Source: Leuconostoc citreum
GTDB lineage: Bacteria > Bacillota > Bacilli > Lactobacillales > Lactobacillaceae
NCBI RefSeq assembly: GCF_004354555.1
Contig: NZ_PUFH01000002.1
Location: 62,001-126,000 of the forward strand
Direction of reading: 5' to 3'
DNA: 64,000 nt
Shown here: in pieces, positions 8,081-16,351 of the stretch
Layout of the letters: each line of letters begins with the position of its first letter
Numbering within the stretch: the stretch's first letter is position 1
Position numbers and translations under genes: made by a program
Notes under the pieces: generated by a model
What the model was told of the DNA's origin: nothing
The model's input: only the letters and a program-made list of their open reading frames with translations
Database searches by the model: none

Positions 8081-8867
8081 GTTGCTCCTTTTCTTTGTCT
8101 AACCAAATAAATGCCTCGTGGAGTGATTGGTCCCAAAAATCCCAATCATGAATACCAGGATGTGAAACCCAGGTATGGTGGGATCCGATTTTATCTGCTA
8201 ATTGTTGGCTAAAAATGACGTTTTGTTGGTACAATGCATCTTCTTCACCACAGGTCGTATAAATAGATAATGGCCACTTGTTGTTATCTAGATGAACTAA
8301 TGTGTCTGCAAGAGATAGGGGCTTGCGTGTTATATCTTGCCCGCTAAAAACGAGGTCGAAATCAGGCATGGCGAAGATATCGCGTTTATCATAAAAATCA
8401 ACTAAGTCGACAACACCTGATAAAGCTACGATATGTGCGAACTGTTGCGGACAATTCAATCCCCATTTTAAAGCACCATAGCCACCCATTGAATTGCCAA
8501 TCACAACATTATCTTCACGTTGGTCACTAAGTGGCAAGAGTTGGCGCAGTCGGTGAGGTAATTCTTCGGTAATAAAACGCCAGTAATCTGGGCCAGAGGT
8601 CATATTGTTATAAAAGCTACGCGCGACGTCGGGCATAATAATAGCATAACCATATTCAGTCGCATAACGTTCCAAGCCGGTCATACGGTACCAATCAGTG
8701 GCGTCACCTGACAAGCCATGCAACAGCCAGATTGTTTTCAAAGGTTGGGCATGTAATTGGTCGTAGGCTACTGTGCCATCGGCTTCACGCCTTTCGGGGA
8801 TGATAGCAGAAACTTCTGTCATCTTATTAAGTACGTTTGAGAAGTAGTGTAAGGTCATAAAAGCCAT
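8064..8867 (-). CDS. EstA/FrmB-type esterase (tributyrin-esterase family)
   Basis: 267 residues resembling Lactococcus EstA and the S-formylglutathione hydrolase/antigen-85 fold. It starts MAFMTLHYFSNVLNK, has TIWLLHGLSGDATDWYR at the oxyanion turn, the nucleophile motif GNSMGGYGALKWGL and a late GIHDWDFWD holding the catalytic His. EstA-type enzymes hydrolyse short-chain acyl esters and are cytosolic. It is the middle gene of the three-hydrolase operon, with a 30-base gap to the upstream gene and an overlap with the downstream one, so the three are probably co-translated. The ribosome site is AGGCGGA. Confidence 0.88.
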   Translation of the reverse strand: MAFMTLHYFSNVLNKMTEVSAIIPERREADGTVAYDQLHAQPLKTIWLLHGLSGDATDWYRMTGLERYATEYGYAIIMPDVARSFYNNMTSGPDYWRFITEELPHRLRQLLPLSDQREDNVVIGNSMGGYGALKWGLNCPQQFAHIVALSGVVDLVDFYDKRDIFAMPDFDLVFSGQDITRKPLSLADTLVHLDNNKWPLSIYTTCGEEDALYQQNVIFSQQLADKIGSHHTWVSHPGIHDWDFWDQSLHEAFIWLDKEKEQHDDKK

Positions 8868-8897
8868 AATTAATTCCGCCTATATTTTATATTGGTT

Positions 8898-9860
8898 TTA
8901 GATAGTAGTTACCGGTTGTGTCGCTGCTTTTTTTGTGTGCTTTTCTAAGAAGGCATGAACAATTTTTTTGGCCTGAGTTGACCAAAAAGCATCGGTGCCG
9001 TGATTACTGCCTTTAACTGTGACAAAAGTGTTGTCAACAGTAGCGTCATCTAATGCTGTTTTGAGCGAGACGCTTTGCTGAAAGGGTACAATCATGTCCA
9101 TTGTACCGTGGAAAATCAAAAATGGTGGACATGCCGTATTGATGTATGTCAGTGGATTAGCCTGTGTCATGATAGGATTCGTTGCTTGAATAGCTGCATG
9201 ACCAAAGTAAGCGCCGACCCAACTGTTAGCTGAACGGTGTTCTTGTATGGAAGGTGATAGGTCTAAATCTTGTAATACAGTCGGCCCATAAAAGTCAATG
9301 ACACCTTTAAACTGTCGATTTTTAGCTTCATTGTGGAAAAAGAAAGCATCATCTTGGGTTAACGCCATCATAATGGCAGTATAGGCGCCTGATGATTCAC
9401 CCCATAGGACAATCTGAGTCGTATCAATATGATAGTCTTTGGCATGCGATAACAAAAATTCTAGTGCAGCATTAGCATCGCGAATAGTTGATGGAAATTC
9501 ACCGCCTTTATCGCTACCTTGATAGGCTACCGATGCCACAACATAACCTTGTTGTGCAAATTCACTAAGATGTGGCAGATGAAGACCAATTTCTTGGGTG
9601 GCAAAAGCAGAGCCTTGAATCCATAAAATAAGTGGAAACTGCCGTTGATCGTTAATGCCAGTTTCCGGAATGTAGACAGGCGGTACTAAAATATCCATAA
9701 ATAATGACGGATGATTTTCATCATATGCGATGTTTGTAAAGCACATCGGTATGATGGGGGTGTCATCACCGTTTAAAGTGATAGTATTTGGCACCAGTGT
9801 TGTATCCTCCGGAAAATCCTGTGGGGAGAATGGTGTCATGTAGTGTGTAGGATTAGACAA
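8898..9860 (-). CDS. Alpha/beta-hydrolase, BD-FAE/acetyl-esterase-like
   Basis: 320 residues from a TTG start at 9860, placed eight bases after GGAGG; a longer frame from 9875 would include that ribosome site. The nucleophile motif is WGESSGAYTA, the oxyanion region is LWIQGSAFATQE, the acid is in FHGTMDMIVP and the catalytic His in SNHGTDAFW. The spacing fits the peptidase-S9-like esterases that include bacterial feruloyl and acetyl-xylan esterases (BD-FAE). No signal peptide is present, so any ester substrate would have to be imported first. It is the first gene of the hydrolase operon, directly downstream of a consensus promoter, and is divergent from the sugar symporter gene. Confidence 0.85.
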   Translation of the reverse strand: MSNPTHYMTPFSPQDFPEDTTLVPNTITLNGDDTPIIPMCFTNIAYDENHPSLFMDILVPPVYIPETGINDQRQFPLILWIQGSAFATQEIGLHLPHLSEFAQQGYVVASVAYQGSDKGGEFPSTIRDANAALEFLLSHAKDYHIDTTQIVLWGESSGAYTAIMMALTQDDAFFFHNEAKNRQFKGVIDFYGPTVLQDLDLSPSIQEHRSANSWVGAYFGHAAIQATNPIMTQANPLTYINTACPPFLIFHGTMDMIVPFQQSVSLKTALDDATVDNTFVTVKGSNHGTDAFWSTQAKKIVHAFLEKHTKKAATQPVTTI

Positions 9861-9917
9861 CAGCGTAACCTCCAATTAATAAGTGTATGGGTAATGTTGC
9901 ATTTTTAATACGCCTTC

Positions 9918-9946
9918 ATAGTAAACATATTTGTTTTATATGTCAA
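9918..9946 (-). promoter_or_regulatory. Promoter of the three-hydrolase operon
   Basis: On the minus strand TTGACA (9941-9946) and TACTAT (9918-9923) are 17 bases apart. The -35 sits in an imperfect dyad at 9939-9956 (ATGTCAAGCGCAAAGCAT) with TG...CA arms and an AGCGC centre, reminiscent of LacI-family operators. Confidence 0.8.
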
Positions 9947-10028
9947 GCGCAAAGCATAATATTTTATTCTTAAATATAGAGATATAAGGGATAAAAAAAG
10001 TTTTTTAAGATATTATTGTGACGTCCGC

Positions 10029-10086
10029 TTGACACAATGAAAAACACAGCATATAATAAAGTCGGTTAAAAATGTAAGCGCTTTCG
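10029..10086 (+). promoter_or_regulatory. Consensus promoter plus cre/LacI-type operator before the symporter
   Basis: TTGACA (10029-10034), 17 bases, TATAAT (10052-10057): a perfect sigma-A promoter. Downstream, 10073-10086 reads TGTAAGCGCTTTCG, matching the CcpA cre consensus TGWAANCGNTNWCA except at the last base. Lying in the early transcribed region, it would block transcription when occupied. It could equally be the operator of the local LacI-family regulator. Confidence 0.85.
10073..10086. promoter_or_regulatory. cre-like site in the symporter leader
   Basis: TGTAAGCGCTTTCG, one base from the cre consensus. It is listed separately because its core TGTAAGCGCTT is the same as in the sites before adhE, the MFS gene and licT. 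Confidence 0.75.
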
Positions 10087-10112
10087 CTGATTTAATTGAG
10101 GAGGAAACTCAA

Positions 10113-11474
10113 ATGGAAAACAAGTTAACCACTGCTAATAAGGTCGCGTATGGTTTCAGTGACTTTGGTAACAACTTAGTGTTTGTTGCCGCAACAAATT
10201 ACCTGATGTTTTACTATACTGATGTGGCTGGACTAAGCTTGGCTGCCACGGGTATATTATTCCTAATTGTACGTATTTTTGATGCCTTTGCTGGACCAAT
10301 CTTTGGTATTTTGGTGGACAAGACACAAACAAGGTTTGGTAAAGTCCGACCATGGTTCTTGTGGATGGCCGTTCCTTATGCCATATCAGCTGTTCTGCTG
10401 TTCTCGATAGCATTTTTCCCGGCAGGCTCGCGACTGACATTGGCTTATATTACATACGCAGTCTTTACGGTCTACTTTGCTGGTTTAGGCACAGCCATTA
10501 ACGCAATTTTACCAAGTTTATCAGCCGATCCGAATGAACGTGCTTCAGCTAATATGTTCCGAAATGTACTAGGACAAGCTGGTGGTTTAATTTCAGGCTT
10601 AGCAATTTTACCCCTTGTTTCAATGCTAGGCGGAACGAATAACGCCAAAGGATTTGCTATGGGGATGGGACTTTTCGCGGTAATTTTGGTTATCGCGGAA
10701 GTATTTACTTTTATTAATGTTCGTGAAAATATCACCCCTGAGCAAGAAAAACCTGTCCCTTTGCATGATAGTATCAAAGCACTGCTCCCAAATGGTCCAT
10801 GGTGGACAATCATTATCACTAATATCATCATTTTTATTGGTGTCGTGGTTAAAAATTCATCTACTGTTTACTTCTTTAAATATGTTTTACACAATGAAGG
10901 CATGTCAGCTATTGCCAACTCAGTTAGTTCCCTGGCAATGATTGTTGGTGCGATTACGATTCCTTTCTTAATTAAAAAGTATCCTATGCGAACCGTTGTT
11001 ATCGCTAATTTGCTTGTTGCTATTCTAGGGCAAGGGGTGCTACTGGTTGCCGCACAAACAGCAAGCGTAGGTTCTGCTATCCTTGGTGTTGCAGTATCTG
11101 CCTTCGGGTTAGGTGCAGCACAGAGCCTAATGTTTGTTATGACAGCAGAAACTGTTGATTATGGTGAATGGCGCTTTGGTGTCCGTGCCCAAGGCTTGCT
11201 GACATCAGTTTCTGCCATTGGTGCCAGCATTGGTGCTGGTTTAGCAGGTGTGATTAACAGTGAAATTTTGGCACGTTTCCACTTTGTGCCTAATGTCACA
11301 CAAACAGCGTCTGGCATCATGGGGATTAATATCTGTTTTATTTATGGACCAGCTTTGATTGACGCGCTTTGTGTCATTAGTATTTTGTTCTATGGCTTGG
11401 ATAAAGTGAGTGCTAAAATGCATGCTGATTTAATGGCTAAACGTGAAAGTGAAATGAATGAGGGAGCAATTTAG
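10113..11474 (+). CDS. GPH-family sugar:cation symporter (MelB/XynB type)
   Basis: 453 residues with twelve predicted membrane spans. The N-terminus (KVAYGFSDFGNNLVF) and RFGKVRPWFLW after the fourth span are typical of glycoside-pentoside-hexuronide:cation symporters. These import oligosaccharides or glycosides with H+ or Na+. There is no C-terminal IIA-like domain as in LacS, so it is not regulated by HPr phosphorylation. A strong GAGGAGG ribosome site precedes ATG 10113. The stop touches the start of an esterase gene, and a LacI-family gene follows, so all three probably form one unit. With four hydrolases nearby, the likely cargo is an acylated glycoside or oligosaccharide, which is an inference. 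Confidence 0.88.
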   Translation: MENKLTTANKVAYGFSDFGNNLVFVAATNYLMFYYTDVAGLSLAATGILFLIVRIFDAFAGPIFGILVDKTQTRFGKVRPWFLWMAVPYAISAVLLFSIAFFPAGSRLTLAYITYAVFTVYFAGLGTAINAILPSLSADPNERASANMFRNVLGQAGGLISGLAILPLVSMLGGTNNAKGFAMGMGLFAVILVIAEVFTFINVRENITPEQEKPVPLHDSIKALLPNGPWWTIIITNIIIFIGVVVKNSSTVYFFKYVLHNEGMSAIANSVSSLAMIVGAITIPFLIKKYPMRTVVIANLLVAILGQGVLLVAAQTASVGSAILGVAVSAFGLGAAQSLMFVMTAETVDYGEWRFGVRAQGLLTSVSAIGASIGAGLAGVINSEILARFHFVPNVTQTASGIMGINICFIYGPALIDALCVISILFYGLDKVSAKMHADLMAKRESEMNEGAI

Positions 11475-12253
11475 TGATGATTAACTACGTGAATACGACA
11501 ATCAATGGACTAACATTGCGAGGCACAGCATATGTGCCAGATAATATCACAGCACCCGTACCAACCGTGCTCCTGTTTCATGGTTTTGGGGCAGTGCGAA
11601 CAGAGTATTTTTGTTCATTTGTTCAAATTAGTCGATTACTTGCCAAGAGCGGTATTGCAGCGATTGCATTTGACTTTTCGGCACATGGTGAGAGTGATGG
11701 CACCTTTATGGATTTCACGTTTAGCAATGAGATTTTTGAGGGAACGCAGCTTGTTTCCTTTGTGAAAACACTGGATTTTGTTGATGAAAACCGTGTGGCG
11801 TTGCTGGGTATGAGTCTGGGTAGCGTTGCTGCAAGTATGGTTGCTGGACAATTGGGCAGTCAAATTGCCGGTCTATGCATGTGGTCACCGGCAGCTGTTT
11901 TTCAAGACGAAATTCTAGAACATAAAACACTGCAAGGTAAGTCAATCGCTAGTGTTTCTGAGCAAGGCTATTTTGATTTTAATTCGATGAAGTTGGGTGC
12001 TGCCTTCTTTGAAGATTTAAAGACAGTGGCAATTTATGACACAGCCGTTAATTATCAGGGACCGGTTAAAATTATTCATGGTGGATCAGATATGATTGCG
12101 CCAGTGGCGTATGCTCAAAAATACGTGACAACTTATCGCCAGTCTGCAGACTTGACAGTGGTTGCTAATGCGGATCATAGTTGGGGAGATGTACAGACAA
12201 GAGAGACACTATTTAACGCAACGTTAGCATTTTTTGATAAACTATATAAATAA
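11474..12253 (+). CDS. Alpha/beta-hydrolase, cinnamoyl/feruloyl-esterase-like
   Basis: 259 residues. It begins NTTINGLTLRGTAYVPDN and has LFHGFGAVRTEYF at the oxyanion site, the nucleophile motif LGMSLGSVAASMVAG, the acid in IHGGSDMIAP and the catalytic His in ANADHSWGD. This pattern matches the small cytosolic serine esterases of lactobacilli and rumen bacteria that release hydroxycinnamic acids from plant esters (Est1E and LP_0796 type), though acetyl esterase activity is possible. The start is GTG 11474, overlapping the symporter stop, or ATG 11477; AGGGAG fits either. Co-transcription with a sugar symporter suggests that it deacylates what the symporter brings in. Confidence 0.85.
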   Translation: MMINYVNTTINGLTLRGTAYVPDNITAPVPTVLLFHGFGAVRTEYFCSFVQISRLLAKSGIAAIAFDFSAHGESDGTFMDFTFSNEIFEGTQLVSFVKTLDFVDENRVALLGMSLGSVAASMVAGQLGSQIAGLCMWSPAAVFQDEILEHKTLQGKSIASVSEQGYFDFNSMKLGAAFFEDLKTVAIYDTAVNYQGPVKIIHGGSDMIAPVAYAQKYVTTYRQSADLTVVANADHSWGDVQTRETLFNATLAFFDKLYK

Positions 12254-12272
12254 AGACGTTATCGAACCGAGG

Positions 12273-13271
12273 ATGGGTAAATTGGGCTATACATTAAAAG
12301 ATGTCGCAGAACGTGCAGGTGTATCATTGACTACAGTGTCACGAGTTATAAATAAACGTGGTTATTTTTCCGAAAAAACCGAGTCGCGTATTTATACAGC
12401 GATGCAAGAAATGAACTACCATCCTAATTCAGTCGCGCGCTCATTGTCGGGTAAACGCACGAAACTCATTGGTGTGATTTTAACAGATACACGTAATCCA
12501 TTTAATGCACAGTTGCTTGAGAAAATAGAATCAGAACTATTTAATCGTGAATATAAAGTGATTCTTGCTAACAGCTCTGATAATCCCCAGAAAGAACGCT
12601 CTTACATTGGTATGTTGCAATCTAATCAAGTTGACGGGCTGATTACAGCCTCACATAATACGATTATTGACGACTATCAACAATTGAATCTACCCGTTGT
12701 GTCTTTGGATCGCTATTTTGGACCTAATATTCCAACAATTAGTTCTGATAATTTTTCAGGTGGGCAAACGGCAGCCCGTGTATTATTAGCCGGTGGTGCC
12801 AAAAAGTTACTCGTCTTTTCTGGGGAAATCCATGATACAAATCCCACTGTTGATCGGACAAATGGCTTTATGGACATTGCTAAAAAGCACCAACTGACAC
12901 CAGCCATACAGATGATGCCCAGCGATGCGACCGTTAATTTTCGTAAGATGCTTATTCACCAAGAAATTTTAAAACAAAAACCAGATGGTATTATGGCAAC
13001 AGACGATACGACAGCATTGTTAGTTTTAGAAGAGCTACGTATGATGCATTTACGTGTGCCGCAAGATGTTCAAGTTGTTGGTTATGACGGTAGTGACTTT
13101 ATACGAGAAAGTTTTCCAACGCTATCAACTGTTGTGCAGCCTATCTCTGATTTAGCAAAAACATTAGTAGATACCCTAATTCGGAAAATAGAACAACCAG
13201 ATTTAGCGCAAGAACGCCAATATACATTTCCAATTACATTTCATCGTGGGACAACAACAAAAAACGCCTAA
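12273..13271 (+). CDS. LacI-family transcriptional regulator
   Basis: About 332 residues. The N-terminal helix-turn-helix is TLKDVAERAGVSLTTVSRVINKRG with the LacI hinge PNSVARSLSGKRT, followed by a periplasmic-binding-protein-like effector domain (LIGVILTDTRNPFN...). The start is uncertain: ATG 12273 has GAGG almost touching it, while TTG 12282 has better spacing to the same GAGG; the frame also extends upstream into the hydrolase gene. As last gene of the symporter-esterase operon it is the probable specific regulator of the divergent esterase island, acting on the TG-N-CA dyads between 9939 and 10086. Its effector is probably a sugar or glycoside. Confidence 0.88.
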   Translation: MGKLGYTLKDVAERAGVSLTTVSRVINKRGYFSEKTESRIYTAMQEMNYHPNSVARSLSGKRTKLIGVILTDTRNPFNAQLLEKIESELFNREYKVILANSSDNPQKERSYIGMLQSNQVDGLITASHNTIIDDYQQLNLPVVSLDRYFGPNIPTISSDNFSGGQTAARVLLAGGAKKLLVFSGEIHDTNPTVDRTNGFMDIAKKHQLTPAIQMMPSDATVNFRKMLIHQEILKQKPDGIMATDDTTALLVLEELRMMHLRVPQDVQVVGYDGSDFIRESFPTLSTVVQPISDLAKTLVDTLIRKIEQPDLAQERQYTFPITFHRGTTTKNA

Positions 13272-13286
13272 TAAAGGCGTTTTTTT
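13264..13286 (+). terminator. Terminator overlapping the end of the LacI-family gene
   Basis: Stem ACGCCT / AGGCGT with a five-base loop and seven Ts. The left arm contains the stop codon of the regulator gene. Confidence 0.9.
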
Positions 13287-13350
13287 AGTGGTCACCATGA
13301 CATCTTTAGCAACGATTCATGCTAAAATGAAGTATTAGTTTGGAGGATTT

Positions 13351-14550
13351 ATGCAAACGGATTTAACAGATAAATCGCGTGTTTTGAGTGAAAAATGGTT
13401 ATTAATTGGGACAATGCTATCTAGCTCGGGCAACTCGATGATATGGCCAGTGATGACATTATATATGACTGGCACGCTACACCAAAGTTTTACGACGGCC
13501 GGGATTGTGTTGATGATTGGTGCTCTGATGGGGATGATTGGGGCCTTTATCGGAGGGAAACTATTTGATCGCTGGCACCCGTATAAAGCGATGGTTCTGA
13601 CCAGCCTCGTGACATTGGTATCAGTGACAAGTCTGATTTTCTGGAATAGCTGGCCAGTTTTTGCCATACTTGTATGGTTAGCTAACCTAAGTATGGGTGT
13701 TGAACAAACACTGGTTAATGCTTTTGCCACAATTATTCCTGGTCATAAGGCACGCGTCGTTTTTAATAACCTATACATTGTATTAAATATCGGGGTTGTT
13801 GTCGGCACTTTGGCGGTGGGTTATCTCTTTGATTTGGGATTTAGTCTTTTAATGAGTATATCTGCTAGCATTTACGCGGTATTAGCAGTGATTGTTATTA
13901 CCAAGTTCAATGTGAATTTATCAGCCAGAAAAAAAGTTGTGACTGATGTGACAGAAATGGCCACAACAACAGCAAAGTTCAAGGTGACGTTCTTACTAGC
14001 AGTAATAGGTGCGTTATTGTTTATTACTTACTTATCCTATATGTTATGGGAAACGGTCATGGCGCCACATATGAAAATGATTGGTATGCCGACACGTAAT
14101 TACGCTGATTTGTGGATGATTAATGGTGTTACAATTATTATTTTTCAAAAATTTGTTTCCAATTGGGCTAATAAACACCCCTATCATGTGTCGGTTATTA
14201 TCGGTAGCGTTATTTTTGCTAGTAGCTTTTTCTTTTTAATTTTTGTGCAAGAATTTTGGCAAATGGTTATTGTTTTTGAATTGCTAACCGTGGGGGAAAT
14301 GCTGCAAAGTCCACAAGTACCAGCTTGGGTAGCGCAAATCACACCGCCAGCCGTTGCTGGTCAAGCACAAGGTTTTGTCACGATGATGATCAGTTTTGGA
14401 CGTGTTGTGGGACCGATATATTCAGGCCTGATGATGGATAAAGGGTGGATGAATAGTCTCTTTTTGTCAGTATTTATTGCTATGATGCTTGTCACAGGGT
14501 TTTTGTTGTTTATGGTTAGGCGACCGGTTGACAAGCACTCGGCAACATAG
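13351..14550 (+). CDS. MFS transporter, drug/H+ antiporter-like
   Basis: 399 residues with about twelve spans. The loop between spans 2 and 3 carries GGKLFDRWHPYKAM, a version of the MFS signature GxxxDRxGxR/K. The overall length and N-terminus resemble the DHA1 exporters (YttB/MdtH types) of lactic acid bacteria, which expel small lipophilic compounds. There is no associated regulator. TTGGAGG directly precedes ATG 13351. The 3' end carries the promoter of the following T-box leader (TTGACA starts at 14528, inside this gene). The substrate cannot be named. Confidence 0.8.
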   Translation: MQTDLTDKSRVLSEKWLLIGTMLSSSGNSMIWPVMTLYMTGTLHQSFTTAGIVLMIGALMGMIGAFIGGKLFDRWHPYKAMVLTSLVTLVSVTSLIFWNSWPVFAILVWLANLSMGVEQTLVNAFATIIPGHKARVVFNNLYIVLNIGVVVGTLAVGYLFDLGFSLLMSISASIYAVLAVIVITKFNVNLSARKKVVTDVTEMATTTAKFKVTFLLAVIGALLFITYLSYMLWETVMAPHMKMIGMPTRNYADLWMINGVTIIIFQKFVSNWANKHPYHVSVIIGSVIFASSFFFLIFVQEFWQMVIVFELLTVGEMLQSPQVPAWVAQITPPAVAGQAQGFVTMMISFGRVVGPIYSGLMMDKGWMNSLFLSVFIAMMLVTGFLLFMVRRPVDKHSAT

Positions 14551-14556
14551 TACACT
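14528..14556 (+). promoter_or_regulatory. Promoter of the T-box leader
   Basis: TTGACA (14528-14533), 17 bases, TACACT (14551-14556). The -35 lies inside the 3' end of the MFS gene. Confidence 0.85.
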
Positions 14557-14574
14557 ATGCTTACTTGAAATTAG

Positions 14575-14797
14575 CACTTTTTGAGTAGGATAAACATTCG
14601 GCGTCAAGAGAAGCAGTGGTTGGTGAAAACTGCACAGGTGTTATCATCCGAAATACAGCTATCGATTTAAGCGTGGCAGCACCATGTTATCAAATGCCAA
14701 AGTGATGCGTTTTTTAGCGCGTAAGCTGGGTGGTACCACGGATTTTTTAATTGTCGATTCGTCCCTTCTGTCATTATGACAGCGGGGACTTTTTTTA
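14575..14797 (+). promoter_or_regulatory. T-box riboswitch, probable tyrosine specifier
   Basis: The leader holds a Stem I distal hairpin (GCAGT/ACTGC with GGTTGGTGAAA loop, about 14611-14632), a Stem I base in which ATTCGG pairs with CCGAAAT and GATA with TATC, and the T-box sequence GGGTGGTACCACGG (14728-14741). In the internal loop between the two Stem I helices the triplet TAC (14654-14656) is followed by A, the usual specifier position, which points to tRNA-Tyr. The TGGT bulge would pair with an ACCA end, matching discriminator A of tRNA-Tyr. Uncharged tRNA would stabilise the antiterminator and turn on the NhaC-family gene. The T-box element is certain; the specifier is my fold by eye. 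Confidence 0.9.
14761..14797 (+). terminator. T-box-controlled terminator
   Basis: Stem GTCCC..CTGTCAT / ATGACAG..GGGAC with a short loop and a run of seven Ts, placed directly after the T-box sequence. Confidence 0.92.
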
Positions 14798-14839
14798 TTA
14801 TAAAAAACATCAGGTAACTGGTGACGACAGGAGAAAATA

Positions 14840-16195
14840 ATGACAAATAAGTTAGGAACAAAATTGTCTGTTATATTGTTGTTGGCGACGGTAGTGATTT
14901 TAGCCACGGGTGTAATTGGCTTTGGCCTCATGCCAATAGCGCCGATATTAGTGGTTGTTGGCATGATTATGATTGTTGCTAGAACACAGGGGGTGTCATG
15001 GCGTGATAGTCAACAGGCATTAATTAAAGGCATTGAATCAGGTTTAACACCACTTTTTCTATTTTTACTGATTGGTGCCTTGATCGCATTGTGGTTGGCT
15101 ACAGGTGTAATTCCAACTATGATTTGGGTAGGCTTTAAGCTATTAACACCAACTTTCTTTTTACCTACGGCGTTTCTGACCACGTCAATTGTTGGTGCTT
15201 TGATTGGTAGTGCTTTTACAACGTTATCAACAGTTGGCGTATCACTCATGGGTGTTGGCACATTGATGGGGATGAATCCGGCACTAGTTGCGGGCATTGT
15301 CTTATCAGGTGCTATCTTTGGTGATAAGAGCTCGCCATTATCGGATTCAACAAATTTAGCTAGTGCTATTTCTGAGACGGATTTATTTGCGCATATCAAG
15401 AATTTGATGTGGACAACAGTACCTGCTTGGGGACTCACATTTTTGGTGAGTGTTGTACTGAGTTTTGGACATCACACAACAGCCCATGCGACACAAAAAA
15501 TTGCAGCATTATTACCGTTACTGCAACCGACTTTGTGGGCTGTCGTACCACTTGGCTTACTAGTTATCACAGCGTGGTTCAAAATTCCCGCTATACCAGC
15601 ATTGATGTTAAATATCATCGTTTCAAGTGCGGCTTTCCTGACGCAGCATAGTATTACGGTATGGGCTAATTTATTAGTAAAAGGATTCAAAACAACTAGT
15701 CATAACCCAACACTTATAGCATTACTCAATCGCGGCGGTATGTCTGCCATGATGGACACGATTATGATGATTATGCTGGCCTTAGCGTTGGGTGGTTTAC
15801 TGAGTGGACTTGGTATATTAAATACTGTCATGGCACCGATTGTGGCACATTTACGTAGTCAACGTGCCATTGTGTTAGCGACACTATTAACAGGCATTAG
15901 CGCCAATTTCTTAGTCGGAGAACAATACTTGTCAACTATTTTGGCAGGACAATTGTTTAAAGAGAGTTTCAAAACAGTTAAACTTTCACCATTGGCTTTG
16001 GGTCGCACAATTGAAGATTCAGGCACGGTAATGAATTATCTTGTGCCATGGGGTGTAGCAGGTGCTTTCGCCGCACAAACGCTAGGTGTACCTGTTGTAC
16101 AGTTTGCCCCATACACACTCTTTGCTTTACTCTCACCTATTATGTCTATTTTGTCAGCAATAACAGGTATCGGCTTAAAACAACGTGAATTGTAA
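14840..16195 (+). CDS. NhaC-family Na+/H+ antiporter-like carrier, likely amino-acid (tyrosine) transporter
   Basis: 451 residues, 11-12 spans, with the conserved NhaC-type segments GDKSSPLSDSTNLAS and ANFLVGEQYLSTILAG. The classical role of the family is Na+/H+ antiport, but comparative genomics has linked T-box-regulated members to amino-acid transport, with tyrosine for one branch. The T-box leader with a UAC-like specifier directly upstream supports tyrosine uptake here. The gene is monocistronic: the leader promoter starts within the previous gene and a bidirectional terminator follows at 16282-16325. AGGAGA precedes ATG 14840. Antiport of organic acids, as in MleN, is the main alternative. 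Confidence 0.85.
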   Translation: MTNKLGTKLSVILLLATVVILATGVIGFGLMPIAPILVVVGMIMIVARTQGVSWRDSQQALIKGIESGLTPLFLFLLIGALIALWLATGVIPTMIWVGFKLLTPTFFLPTAFLTTSIVGALIGSAFTTLSTVGVSLMGVGTLMGMNPALVAGIVLSGAIFGDKSSPLSDSTNLASAISETDLFAHIKNLMWTTVPAWGLTFLVSVVLSFGHHTTAHATQKIAALLPLLQPTLWAVVPLGLLVITAWFKIPAIPALMLNIIVSSAAFLTQHSITVWANLLVKGFKTTSHNPTLIALLNRGGMSAMMDTIMMIMLALALGGLLSGLGILNTVMAPIVAHLRSQRAIVLATLLTGISANFLVGEQYLSTILAGQLFKESFKTVKLSPLALGRTIEDSGTVMNYLVPWGVAGAFAAQTLGVPVVQFAPYTLFALLSPIMSILSAITGIGLKQREL

Positions 16196-16281
16196 GTTGT
16201 AACAGCAAGTGAAATGACTGCAGCATACTAAAAAAATCAGGCAGTCACATTGGTGTCACGACGGCAATCAAATGGCATACA

Positions 16282-16325
16282 AAAAGCCCACCTCATTTGG
16301 ATTACTCTAAATCAGGTGGGCTTTT
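16282..16325. terminator. Bidirectional terminator between NhaC-like gene and yeiH
   Basis: AAAAGCCCACCT (16282-16293) pairs with AGGTGGGCTTTT (16314-16325), with a 20-base loop that has a small internal ATTT/AAAT helix. Confidence 0.92.
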
Positions 16326-16351
16326 GCTAGGGCATGAATACAGTTACTTCA

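Noticed and set aside
16215-16247. Inverted repeat TGACTGC-N19-GCAGTCA after the NhaC-like gene
   Set aside because: The loop is long, there is no T-run, and a much better terminator lies 35 bases downstream. I left it out as a feature, although it may be a minor processing or binding site.
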